Assembly (NCBI GenBank): GCA_963573315.1
Contig: OY752147.1
Coordinates: 1-64,000 of the forward strand
Direction of reading: 5' to 3'
DNA: 64,000 nucleotides
Source of the DNA: Entomortierella parvispora
Lineage: Eukaryota > Mortierellomycota > Mortierellomycetes > Mortierellales > Mortierellaceae
A program made the translations under genes and the position numbers. Under the pieces are notes generated by a model. It was not told the origin of the DNA. It saw only the letters and a program-made list of their open reading frames with translations, and did not search any database. How positions within the stretch are numbered: the first letter of the stretch is position 1; every line of letters begins with the position of its first letter. Shown piece after piece: positions 49,401-61,118 of this stretch.

Positions 49401-52400
49401 GCCCCTGGACGAGATTGGAACGTCCGTTCGGGCCAGGAGGGTCCCAAGTTAGCTCTTGGTCACACTTCTGTTTGGATATCAGAAGATGTCTGGAAGGAGC
49501 TTGAAGATGACTTGAGGACTGTCGAGAGGGAAGAAAGGCTGCAGACAAAAAAAGCTCAGGCAGCCGCACTCGCTGAAGAGCAGGCTGCTATCGCCAAGGC
49601 GCGAGCCAAGGAGCTGGCGGCCCTCAATGGAAACAATGGATCTGGGGACTTGGCCGTGATCGATGGAGATGGTGAGGGGGATCCTAGTAAAATGGCCTCT
49701 GCGCACTCTAGTACCGATCGGCTTCTGTGGTCTGGAGGCAAGGGTGGAGTTGATGACGCGGGTTCAGAGGCGGATTGCTTGGAGGACGATATTTTTTCAG
49801 AACCAGGAGATCAGGACGATGACATGGCAAGCGAGTATGGATTCGCAGCTATTCCAGGGAGAACAGGAATTCGAAGGAAAAACATGTCTTCACCTGCAGC
49901 CGCAGGTCAAGGGGGATCGAAGGCGCGACAAAGTGTTGGCGAGAAAGGCCGTCAGGGCTCCAAGGGAAAAGGTCTGTCGTCAGAGAAGAAACCAGTGGAA
50001 CCTGTGGAAATGGTGCCGACAACGCGTGCTCGCAAGATGTGGGTGTTCTTTACCTGGTGTATGACGTGGTGGATCCCGTCCTTCATGCTCTCGAGATGTG
50101 GTAAGATGAAGCGCGAGGATATCCGGATGGCTTGGCGCGAAAAGGTCGCGTTGTGTTGCATCATTTTCTTCATGTCGGCCATCATCATCTTTGTGATCAC
50201 TGGCTTTGGTCGAATGATGTGCCCAGGAGCAGAACATCTCTTCTCGCCAAAAGAGGTCGGCTACCATGCCGCACCTCAGGACTTTTATGTGTCCCTTCGC
50301 GGAAAGGTCTATGACATTACAAAGTTTGCAAAGAGCGACCATTCGAATGGCCATGCATCTTATCCCTCCGACACGGCCTACATGCTCCCATTTGCAGGCA
50401 CGGATGTAACAGAATACTTCCCCCTTCCTCTCAACATGGCTTGCTATGGACTTGTGGCCAGCCCTTCTTTGGCCATGGTCACCAACAGCACCGTGATCGG
50501 TGCACAGGTCCATGGTCCACCCACATCTGATACTACAGTCGGGTGGAGCGAGAAGAACAACCAGGGACAGTGGTATTGGCGTGTTGCTTTGCCGAGACTT
50601 TTGCCAATGAAGAAGGGAGAGCTGGCCTTTGAAATGAGTGACATTGAATCCGATGCAGTCAGAAAATGGTTTGTGATCGACGGAGGTGTTTACGATCTCA
50701 CCAGCTACTACAACACCATCAAGGCTCCAGGCAACACTGGCCCCCAAGGTTCTGGTGTGCCCTCGGTTCATTTCCTGGACAAGACTGTGGAAGATATGGC
50801 TTTCAACCACAATGGCGAGGACAACAGCGCTTTGTGGCGCAAGCTGCCTCTGGACTCCCAAACGCGTCTGCTCACCAAAAGCTGTCTTGATCAAGTCTTC
50901 TATATTGGCAAAGTGGACTACCGCAAATCTTTCCAATGTCAGTTCACGAATTATATGCTCTTGAGCACGTCTGTGGTCCTGGTTTCTGTAATTGCGATCA
51001 AGTTCTTGGCAGCGTTGCAATTGGGTTCTGTTCGAGTTCCCGAAGAACACGACAAGTTTGTGATTGTGCAAATCCCCTGCTACACTGAAGATGAGGACTC
51101 TCTCCGGAAGACCATAAACTCGATCGCATCCTTACGGTATGACGACAAGCGCAAGCTGATATTCATCATTGCAGATGGAATGATTATTGGAAGCGGTAAT
51201 GAACTGCCTACGCCACGGATCGTACTTAATCTACTTGGCGCTGACCCCTCCCTGGATCCGGAACCCCTTGCATTTAAGAGTATTGGTGACGGTTCCAAGC
51301 AGCTGAACATGGGCAAGATCTACTCTGGGCTGCACGAGTTTGAGGGCCATGTGGTACCCTATATTGTCGTAGTCAAAGTCGGCAAGCCCAGCGAGCGAAG
51401 TCGACCTGGCAACAGAGGCAAGCGCGACTCGCAAATCATCCTGATGAAGTTCCTGAACAAGGTCCATTTCGATTCGCCAATGTGTCCTCTCGAACTCGAG
51501 ATCTACCATCATATGAAAAACGTCATTGGCGTGAACCCGAGTTTCTATGAGTACATTCTTCAAGTTGATGCTGATACTGAGGTCATGCCAGATTCTCTTA
51601 ATCGTCTGGTGAGCTGTATGATCCACGATGGACAGATCATCGGTCTGTGTGGTGAAACTCAGCTTGGAAACGAGGAGAACAGTTGGACAACCATGATCCA
51701 AGTCTACGAATACTACATTTCTCATCACCTCGCCAAGGCATTCGAATCTCTCTTTGGATCCGTCACTTGCTTGCCTGGCTGCTTTTGCATGTACAGAGTC
51801 CGCACGGTGGCCAAATCTCTGCCGTTGATCATCTCGAGCAAGGTCATTGAGGAGTATTCGGACAACACGGTCGATACCCTGCACAAGAAGAATTTGTTGT
51901 CTCTCGGTGAGGATCGGTACTTGACGACATTGATGATGAAGCATTTTCCGCAGTACAAGATGACCTTTACTCCGGATGCCATTTGTCGCACTGTTGCGCC
52001 CGATCGTTGGGGCGTGTTGCTGTCTCAGCGTCGCCGCTGGATCAACTCGACGATCCACAACCTGGCCGAGCTGATGTTCCTTCCAGAGATGTGTGGCTTC
52101 TGTTGCTTCTCGATGCGCTTTATTGTCTTTCTGGATCTATTTGGCACTCTTACCCTACCTGCGTCAGTTATCTATCTGTTCTATCTCGTCATCATTGTGG
52201 CTACAGGAATGGAGACACTACCAAAGATCTCCCTCATCCTGCTCGGCGCCGTGTATGGACTACAAGCCCTTATCTTCATCATCAAACGCCAATGGCAACA
52301 CATCGGATGGATGTTTATCTACATCTTGGCGATTCCGCTGTTTTCGTTCTTTATCCCTGTCTATTCCTTCTGGCACTTTGACGACTTTTCTTGGGGCAAT

Positions 52401-53544
52401 ACTCGTATGGTCGTAGGAGAGACCACCGGAGCCAAAAAGGTAGTAATTCTTGGTGATGATGAAGAACCGTTTGATGAAAGGATGATCCCGATGAAGAAGT
52501 GGAGCGTGTACGAGCAAGAGATGTGGGAGATCGACTCTGTTCACAGTCATGAGAGCAAAGGCACCGTGGTCACATATAGATCCAAGCTTTCAGAGGCCGC
52601 AGGCGGCAAGGTTATGGCTCCTATTCCCATGCCAGCTTCGCCAAGGTCGGTGCCGAACGGATCTATCCAGGGTATGCCTTCAAGCCTGGCCATGATGCAT
52701 CCTTTTTCAGCCTCTCAGGAGGAACTCAATGACACTTCAGACTATTATCGCCAGCAACAACAACAACCTCCACCACAGTTTTCCATCCAATACCATCACA
52801 ATCAAGGATCCAGATCGACCTTGGGCTTTGAGGAGGACATGCGGCGCGCATCCATCTCGTCGATGCCACGGGCCATGGCAATGGTCACCGCAGCCAGCCC
52901 TATCCCCTACCCAGGCTCATTTATGGGTCATGGATACCCGAGTCAGGTCCCAGAGTATGATCCGTCCATGCCGCAGATGCCTACGTTCAGTACGGCGTAT
53001 CAAGAGCAGCCTCGGTATAGCCTGGATAGGAGGGGTTCGTACGGAGGAGGGTCAATGGTGGGTCCTTATAGTGGGGTCCCAATGTCGACGAGAGGGTCTC
53101 AGCTGGGGTCGGGATCTGTGGTGGGAGCGCCTTATGATGTTGGCTTCCGTACTCATGGACGGTCTGGATCGACGACGAGTGCGGTGATGGTGTCTGGACC
53201 GGTCATCGTCAGCACCCAAATAGGCTATGGATCGGACCAGCCAACGGACGAGCAACTGACGAACGAGATTCAAAACGTGCTGGCCACTGCCGATCTGATG
53301 AGCATTACAAAGAAGCAAGGTATGTGTGTGTGTGAAAGAAAGGAAGGAAGATCGAGAGACACGTCTTGACGACCGTTGCGGTGTGAGAACCATTGTTTTT
53401 TGCTAGAGTACTTACTGTGTTTCTTCTGATTTCTACAAAATAGTCCGAGAACGGCTGATGGCGTTCTTTGGAGTCGATTTGACGCTACGCAAGGAGTACA
53501 TTAACGAGGTGATTGAGAGAGTGCTTGAGAACAGCTCAGCATAG
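46449..53544 (+). CDS. Myosin-motor chitin synthase (class V/VII type)
   Basis: Exons 46449-46867, 47024-47222, 47311-47836, 47929-53319 and 53444-53544 join to 2,211 residues. The enzyme makes chitin from UDP-GlcNAc at the plasma membrane. The N-terminal third is a myosin head: P-loop SGISGSGKS (about 140-148, formed across intron 1) and NASMFSKFLEIQFNERG (about 200). Two membrane segments near 1080-1140 precede a cytochrome b5-like stretch (about 1165-1235) and another span near 1390-1410. The GT2 domain has QVDADTEVMPD (about 1592), LPGCFCMYR, LGEDRYLTTLM and QRRRW (about 1748), followed by three spans. A Gln/Pro/Ser-rich tail leads to a DEK C-terminal domain in the last exon. Intron 1 uses a GC donor. 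The motor motifs are altered (see findings). Confidence 0.95.
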
Positions 53545-53857
53545 CGTAGGGTAGCATTGGACGACAGTAGTGTATCAATAAAAGCAACAACTTGGCTAGA
53601 GAAGCGTAGAGAGAAAGAAAGAGCATGAATGAAATGGACTGGCAAACCTGGCAAAAAAAAAAAAAAAAAAAAAACTCGGTTGCCCCAACCTCCCCGTGAA
53701 AGCAAAAAAAAGGCACGAACGTACGCGGTGCACGCGACAGACTTTTTTTGTGCACTCTTTCTCTCTCTTTCTTCATCTTCTCTCGTGTTCGTCCTTCTCA
53801 TCCTCACCCTTCCTTCATCTTCATCCTCATCTTCTTCCACCTCTCTGCTCGTTCACC
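53545..53857. promoter_or_regulatory. Intergenic region, chitin synthase to Sec1 gene
   Basis: 313 bp. AATAAA at about 53576 is a likely poly(A) signal for the chitin synthase. A 22-base A run stands at 53653-53674. The last 90 bases before the Sec1 start are C/T-rich. Confidence 0.5.
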
Positions 53858-56684
53858 ATGACTTCGGTCCTCAAGGCCCTCCATGACCGTACGACCCATA
53901 CTGAAGAATTCCACTTCACCTGGCACCTGATGATGAACCCACAGAACCCTGACTTAACATCCGACCATGCGTACCTTCTCTCATGCACACAGGGATCTTG
54001 GATAGCATCGATTCAATTCAGCCGCCAGAGCGGTACAAGATTGTCGTGTTTGATGCAAAGACAAACAAAATCGTCCTCAGTGCATGCAAGATGCCTGACA
54101 TCATGGATAGGAACGTCACTTGTAGGTGAATCGACTCTTCCATGCATTATGGAGCTCTTTCGCTCTCTTGCTAACTGCTCGCTAAACCGCCCTTACTTTT
54201 CATTAAATATAGTGGTCGAAATGCTGGAAAGTAAGCGTCAGGCATACCCATCGCTGGAAGCTGTGTACTTGTTGACGCCCTGCCAAGAGTCCGTTATGAG
54301 ACTTATGGACGACTATGCAGGAGAAACCTCGGGCGGAAAGTACAAGGTTGCCCACATCTTCTTCACAGCTCGTAAGCACTCGCATTCTTTCGTCTACAAG
54401 GGTTTTGCGCTTCCTTTTGCTCCTCAGCGGACATGGAAAATAACCAAGAATATATTATCATTTCCTTTAGCTCTGGAGGACCGTTTGTTCAACCGGCTCA
54501 CGCAATCGCCAGCTTTCAAACACATCAAAACTCTCAAGGAACTCTTCATTGACTTCACAGGTACGTTCGGGACTAATTCTCTGGATGCGACTATAATATC
54601 GATCTGAAACTAAACCATGCGCCCTTTTACGACATTCCCTACCAGCAATTGAATCTAGAGTGTTCTCGTTCGAAACACCTTCAAGTTTCTTTACACTCTA
54701 CTCTCCATCAAAAAAATCGGAGGCCACAGCGGAATTGGACTCTATTGCAAAGCAGGTAAGGAGACGCCACTGTTCAATTACCAAAACCATCAATGTACCA
54801 GTATTAACGAAGACTAACAGACTAACATCATACGTGCTCCGACCTTGTTTTTGCTATTGTGCAGCTCATGTCAGTGATTGCAACTTTTGGTGACTACCCT
54901 TCAATTCGATATTTTCGGCCACCAGAAACGGAGGATGGCAAACGGACCCAATCCATGAAACTGGCCAATTTTTTACAGACCGAGCTGGATGCCTTTATGA
55001 GATCTACTCCTGAGACTGCAGTAGGATACCTGACCGAGGGAATGCCATTGTCATGTTGACATGAAAGTCGTAAACTCATTTTGCATCTTTGATTCCCACT
55101 TGCCTCATTAGACGAAACAACAAGGACAGGGAACGATATTGATTTTGGACAGATCTGTTGATGTGGTTGCCGCGATTTTGCACGAGTTTACTTACCAAGC
55201 CATGGCGAACGATCTCTTGACTATTGAGGATGGCACCAAATACACATATGAAGTCGAAAACGCCACTGGAGACATGGAATCAGTGTCAGTGGTGATTGAC
55301 GAATCGGATCAGGTCTTCATGGATATCCGACATGCTCACATCGTAGAAACAGCCAGCACGCTCACTGCGAAATTCAACAAATTCGTGGCGGACAACGAAG
55401 CTCTTCGAGGTGACAAGGACAAAGCCGCATCGCTCAGGAATATGAAGGATCAACTGGCCAACCTGCCCCAGTTTCAGGATCTGAAAGCCAAATACTCGAC
55501 ACATATTCACATTGCAAAGGAATGCATGAAGATCTTTGAGAAATTCAAAATCAACGAGTTGGGATTGGTGGAGCAACAACTTGCTACTGGAGAGACAGTG
55601 GACGGTCACCTGCCAAAGCATGTCCTCGCGGAAATGGCCCCACTCCTTGACGATCCTGACGTCAGCTCGATGGATAAGCTGCGTCTGCTCATGCTCTACA
55701 CTATTTGTCGAAGCGGTCTTAAGGCAGAGGATCGGGAACGTCTCTACAGCCACGCTAAAGTATCCGAGGGCAATGCCGAAGCAATCAGGAACCTCGCAAT
55801 GCTTGGCATCCCTGTTGAAAGGGTAAGTGTCCAAGCTGGTATAAATTTGATACCAGGCGAGAATAATCTGAAAACTGAGCTTTACTGATACATCTCCGTG
55901 CTCGTGTATATAGGGCGGCTCAGCACCAAGGAACAAAAAGAAGCCGTTTTATCCTCGAAAGAGACTGGACGATGAAGAGCAGCCCTTTGATTTGTCGCGA
56001 TATATTACAAAGACAAAGAAAATTGTGGAGGAGCACATCAATGGCACTCTGGACACAACTCTCTATCCGTATACGACAGAGGCGCCCGTCGGCACAGCGG
56101 AATCAACACGTTCACTTCGTAAAACAGCACAACCAACTTGGGACAAAAAGCAACCCACTGTAAAAGGGTCGAGACTCTATGTTTTCATTGCCGGAGGCGT
56201 TACCTATTCAGAGATCCGCGCCATGCATGAGCTCTGCCACAGTCAAGGCCGCGATATCATTGTCGGATCGACTCACATTCTGACCCCAAGACAGTTCATC
56301 CTCAACCTTCGCCATCTCACCAATGGTCCTCCCAGACCATTCCCGCCAGCAATTCCTCCTTATAAGGCTCCCCAGGTCGTTAGCCCAGCTCCAATGAGCT
56401 CACGATCTGCTCCAGGTGCTTCGAAACCACTGTCAAGGCCTATCAATCCAGCACCGATGCCACCGTCGCCTCACCGACCCATTACACCTGACTATAGAGG
56501 AGGAGCAAACGCGGCTCCTGGACCCGGAGGCATGAGGACAATCCAGAAGGATGCATCAGGACGATTTGTAGCCCCGCCCATGCCCCATGGACCTATTCCT
56601 CCTCGATCACCTGCCCAGCCATCGCCACAATACCAGTCAGAGGCACCCGAGAAGAAGAAGGGCAAAATGTTTGGATTTATCTAG
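53858..56684 (+). CDS. Sec1/Munc18 (SM) family syntaxin-binding protein
   Basis: A gene of many short introns. Exon 1 is 53858-53888, joining across 53889-53992 to give HDR-ILDSIDSIQPPERYKIVVFD. Further exons carry ACKMPDIMDRNVTL, VEMLESKRQAYPSLEAVYLLTP, FIDFT, SYS/PSKKSEAT, LMSVIATFGDYPSIRYFRP, LILDRSVDVVAAILHEFTYQ (about 55140-55200), LRLLMLYTI and, after the intron near 55823-55910, RLYVFIAGGVTYSEIRAMHE and DIIVGSTHILTP. The order matches SM proteins, which clamp syntaxin-type SNAREs during vesicle fusion. The ILDRS and GGVTYSE motifs place it near Sec1/Munc18-1, so exocytosis is the likely step. The last 110 residues are a Pro-rich tail ending MFGFI, not typical of yeast Sec1. Middle splice sites (54600-55130) are approximate. 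Confidence 0.9.
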
Positions 56685-56801
56685 AAGGCTGCACAGCAAT
56701 ATTTACAATAATAATACGCGCCGTTACATTCACACTTTCCAGCCATCACGAATGACTTTGCTCCTTCAGTTTCAGAAAACAGAAAACAGAAAGTATTGAA
56801 T

Positions 56802-57356
56802 TTATTTTGGTATCGTGTTGTTGGCCTTCCAGACTTCTCCTTTGTCAGTCCCATCGGGACTTCCGTTAGTGTAGACCTCTTTCTTCCAGATAGGGACCTG
56901 CACCTTGAGCTCATCAATCAACCAATGTACAGCCTCCAAGCCCTGGGTTCGATGTCCAGACGAGACAGCAATCACGACAGAGGTTTCGCCAACGGGACAA
57001 TCGCCAATCTTGTGCCAGATGGCAATATGGATCAGATCGGACCATTTTTGTCGAGCAGCTGTGATCAAGGACTGGATGGATTTCTCGGCCATTGGGACAT
57101 AGGCTTCATAGGCCAAAGTCTTGACCTCCTTGTCTGGGTCGGGTGGTGGATACAAAAGTGAACGAGCGAGTCAGCGAAAGCCGGTTGAGAGTAACATGTA
57201 CGTGCAAAGATAAAGAAAGAACGACACAGTACCTTCAAAATTATCTCGAGTGGTCCCGGAAAAGGTAGAGATGGCGCCTGCCTTGGGATCATGCACCAAC
57301 TTTGCGACCTCGTCCAGACTAATGATGTCTGAAGTAATCTTTACGATGTCTTTCAT
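56802..57356 (-). CDS. Molybdopterin synthase large subunit (MoaE/MOCS2B)
   Basis: Exons 57356-57233 and 57133-56802 give 151 residues. With the small MoaD-like subunit it adds two sulfurs to precursor Z to form molybdopterin, the pathway feeding nitrate reductase and xanthine or sulfite oxidoreductases. Motifs are GAISTFSGTTRDNFE, LAYEAYVPMAEKSI, IHIAIWHKIGDCPVGETSVVI, VSSGHRTQGLEAVHWLIDEL and VPIWKKEVY, the last holding the conserved Lys pair of the active site. The length is the usual one. It is convergent with the Sec1 gene. The partner small subunit is not in this window. Confidence 0.95.
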
Positions 57357-57671
57357 GATGCGAATGTGATTGTGTGAGTGGATGTCGGGGCGGGGGACAG
57401 AACGGGCGATGGAAGTGATGGAACAGGAAAGAGGGATGAAGAATGAAACAAAAAAATGGACAGGACCGCGGTCGCTGTGGGCCAATGCTCGAAAAGAAAA
57501 GAAAGGAATAAAAACTGGCGCCTTCTACCTGAGGGGCTGGGACGCGTCGATTGTGGGGAAGACAAGCCTGGGGAATTTTACGGTTTCCAGCTTTGCAAGA
57601 CAAAAAAAATGTCACGACCTACATATCCGCGCGCCGTCACTCATCGCAAAAACTCTCGCCCGACATTATTG

Positions 57672-57692
57672 TTTTTTTTTTTTTTTTTTTTT
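57672..57692. repeat. 21-bp poly(T) tract
   Basis: Lies between the convergence side of the molybdopterin gene promoter and the 3' end of the arrestin gene. Read on the minus strand it is a poly(A) run about 70 bases after the arrestin stop. Confidence 0.9.
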
Positions 57693-57759
57693 GGCAACTA
57701 TTTATTAACAAATATTGTAAGTGGTATTGGCGACATGTTCAAACGAAACACATCGAGGT

Positions 57760-59509
57760 CTAGACAGAGAGTGCGGGAGGATGTGAATGACTGTGGGAAC
57801 CATATGGTGGCGGTAGGGTCTCGGGTATCTGTCCTTGGTCAGCCGCGGTCGAATAATCCGGTGTACTTTCGCTAGGAAGCGACCACTGCTGATCAAAGAA
57901 ATTCGTCCTGGAAAGGATGGACGAAACAGGTGAAAGCGGCGGCGAAGACAAATGCGCCTGCACGGGTGAGTGTAGAGGCATCTGTTGTTCGTCTGGACTG
58001 CCACGATCGCTGCTGTCGCTAGTGCGCACGCTATTGCTTCCTAGCTCGAGAGGCGTCAAAGCATTCCTGAGAGCTTCAGTCTCCTCGGACTGCATTTCAG
58101 GCTGTGCAATGACCTCCTCACCGACCATGAGCAGCACTGTGGCCTCCCTGTCCGCGTAAATTGGCAATGGAAACACATCTTCGTCGTCGTACAATTCCTC
58201 GCCCTCTTCAATGCCCTCGCCAGCTACCGTTCTGTTCCCATAGAGTGCTTGCCTTCTCCTGCGCCGTTGGAGAGCAAGGTCATAGGCCGGGTCCAGGTGC
58301 ACGGGGGAGCCGTCCTCTTGCAGGACAGGGTGCACAGCAATGGGGAAAGAAAGTTGAAGATCACGTTCCTTGGAAAGACTTTGGTCGAATCGGATCAAGA
58401 CTCGAAGTTTGTGCGTGATACTCAAGCTGTGAGGCGAGGGCAATTGAGTGGTCTCCTGCACCTGAAGAGGCTGGGGGATCTGCAATCGCTCTGGATTCTC
58501 GAGGTGGTTCCAGGAGTTTGTAGGGGCTGGAGTGGACTGTGAGCAATCATATGTGGCGTGAGTGCTGATGGTAGTGGTGGCCAGTTTGGGGGTCGCCTTG
58601 CCCGTGAACCTATCAATCGAAAGACAATGAAAAGCAAATAAAAAAAATGAGTAACATGACCAATGAGCTAAAAATCAATTGGTGGCGGCAATCAAGGCAG
58701 CAGACCGAGATCTTTCGGTCTATTGTAAAAAAAGATAGAGAAGGAAGGAAGGGACCATACGTCTGCAGCTCTTCTTCAACCAAGTAGTATTGGATCTCTC
58801 GGACACGCAAATGGTCCTGGAGGGTCTTCCAGCTGCCGTTAATCGCAAACTGCGACTGTCCTAGACGGTGGCTGTCGAGTTGCTTTGGCACCTGGAACTG
58901 AAACTCGATCCGTGCACGCCGTTTGCCGTGATAAGAATGCTCGTCGCTGTGTCGATAGTCGATCGCATCCTGCCACGCTTGAACCCAAAACGGCACCGTA
59001 GCCGAGACTTGGTTATTGACAAGGATATCTCGCCGACTCATTCCCAGTGTTGCGCAAACTGTGTAGTGGATGGACGAGTCTGTAGACGATGTCTTGGTTG
59101 GTCCAGTTGGAAGACAGCAGAGACCGTCGTTTGGATTGTCATTGGACCCGTCCGGAGGAGGCGTTACGGCTTTCGTTGGTACGTGCGATGGAAAGTCGAT
59201 TGAGAAGGCAATGTCGTTCACGCCTTGGCGAAGGGACGTCGATCGCTCTGGGTCCAGACAGAAATCCAAGGTTTGGTCTAGAAAGGTTTGTTTGAGTCCT
59301 GAATGTGTTGTCCCTTGGCTACGAACAATGCGAGAGAAACCATTGACGTGGAGTTGAAGGGATCTGTAGGCGAAGGGTCTCTTTGCGATAATCCGGACTT
59401 TTCCTCTGAGGGTGCAAACCGAGGGATGGCGGACACAAACGTTGATCGTTGGCGAGTCCAGAAGAACGTCGAGAGTCGTGACCAAGTCGTTGAAGAGTTT
59501 GCGCACCAT
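57760..59509 (-). CDS. Alpha-arrestin (ART-like) trafficking adaptor with PPPY motif
   Basis: Exons 59509-58761 and 58609-57760 give 532 residues. The N-terminal arrestin fold is seen as LLDSPTINVCVRHPSVCTLRG, then VRIIAKRPFAYRSLQLHVNG, and IAFSIDFPSHVP. The C-terminal arrestin half has VREIQYYLVEEEL and LSFPIAVHPVLQEDGSP. The tail is Ser/Pro-rich and carries LPPPYG close to its end, a PPxY motif that binds the WW domains of Rsp5/NEDD4 ubiquitin ligases. Such adaptors bring the ligase to plasma-membrane transporters for endocytosis; the cargo cannot be told. Most of the second exon is low-complexity. The start is the first ATG in good context; the frame is open further upstream, but that part is not arrestin-like. 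Confidence 0.78.
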
Positions 59510-61118
59510 GACTAACTCGGGTTTGTTGGTAATGCTACTTTTCTTGCTCTTTATCTTCCACCTGGTCTTGATTTTAGTGGGATCGTTGCGTCGCTCTTGC
59601 TGCAAGGAAATAAAGGGACAATCAAAAAGAGTCGGTCGGACCTTTGTTCTTTTTGCTCCTGTGACGAGTTTGCAGAGCGGGGTATTAACTGCCGAGGGGG
59701 TTCGCGAGGGCGAAGTCGAGGAATGGGTTGAAATGGAGAACAAGGAAGAAAAGGAAGAAGGAATGGCGCAATTGTCAAATGGTCGAGAATGTGGAAAAGA
59801 AGAGTGGAGAAGGAGAAGAAGAAGAAGAGCAAGAAGAAGAGCAAGAAGACAGAGGGCGAGGAAGGACTGAGCACATTGACAACAATGCAATTGGTTTGTG
59901 CACCGTCATTGTTTGTTTTCTAGTTGTTGACTTTGCTCTTCCTTCCTTCCTTCCTTCCTTCTTTGGCTTCCGGCTGATCTCATCCCTCAACTTCCTTTTC
60001 GATTTTTCCTTTCAGTTCACTCCCCTTCACTTCAACTCGCCACTGTCCGTCGTCATTGCGCGGTGGCCGACTTGAACGCTATCGTCGTTCCTTCTCCGTC
60101 CCCTTCTCATTCGGCAGCAGCAGATGTGGCCGAGGCCATCTTGACAAGGTTCGACTGTGCGCGAAATTGCCATTTTCTTCTGTGCGCTCCTATTGAATGA
60201 ATGAAAAAAAATGGAATTGGCGGCACTTTCAACCCAAAGTTAGTCTGGGGTAGCGCAAACAAAGCTGCAGAGTCGACAAACAAAGGACCATGTGCCAGCC
60301 CTCGGCAATCTGGCCAACCACGCGACCTCGACTGCAGTCCGCTCATTCCCAGTCCAGAACTCTCTTTTGGGCGACCGCTCGAGGGGCTTCTTTTCTTTGA
60401 AATCCAGCAACGACCGAAGGCCCAATCACCGCCGCCAAAAGTTGCCCAGACTGCAGGAAGCTGTCAGGAAGGGTGAACAAAGACCCTTCCATCCCGCGCA
60501 CGCGGATAAAAAGGGCACAGCTCCACGTACTTTGACTCCTTTCCAGGTGGACTCTGGTCTCCTATTCCAGCAGCGATCAGCGGCCTCGGTGCAGAAATGG
60601 ATTTGCCAACAGCAATCGATGGAAACCAACTTTACATCCGCACCCAAACTGCGTCTAGATCTTTCCTCAGCCGAACAAACATCACATCACACCTCACTCC
60701 TTTTCTCCTCGCTCTTCTATTCTGGCTATCGATATACTGTACCTATGTGACAACAATAGCAACTCGACAACAACAAATAAAGCCCTCAAGAGACCAGTCG
60801 AAAAGGAACTGTTCACTCCACAATTGCCTCAACTTCATTCGACTACAGCAGGCGTAAAGGCGTCGTTTGTTGCTGAACAGGGCCCGTGCCTGTTGTCTGC
60901 AGTGACACATTTCAATTGCATCCTTGAGAACATCCGAGCGCACATTGCCCCAAAGCCCAGCTCGAGTCTTTCGTCCTCGGTCTACTCGTCGAGACCCCTC
61001 AACCGCCCAACTGCGGGAAGAAAAATTAGGGGCACGTGACTCTTTTTTTCGCGACCTTTGCTTCTGCAAGATCGATCGCTGCTGCATTGATGCATTCGAA
61101 TCTAGACACATCGCTTTC
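59510..61118. promoter_or_regulatory. Divergent intergenic region, arrestin and DHX29-like gene
   Basis: 1.6 kb between two start codons. It includes a GA-rich stretch (59690-59870), a CTTC run (59938-59962), and otherwise unremarkable sequence with frames up to about 150 codons on both strands. None shows a domain. It probably holds both promoters and long 5' leaders. Confidence 0.45.
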
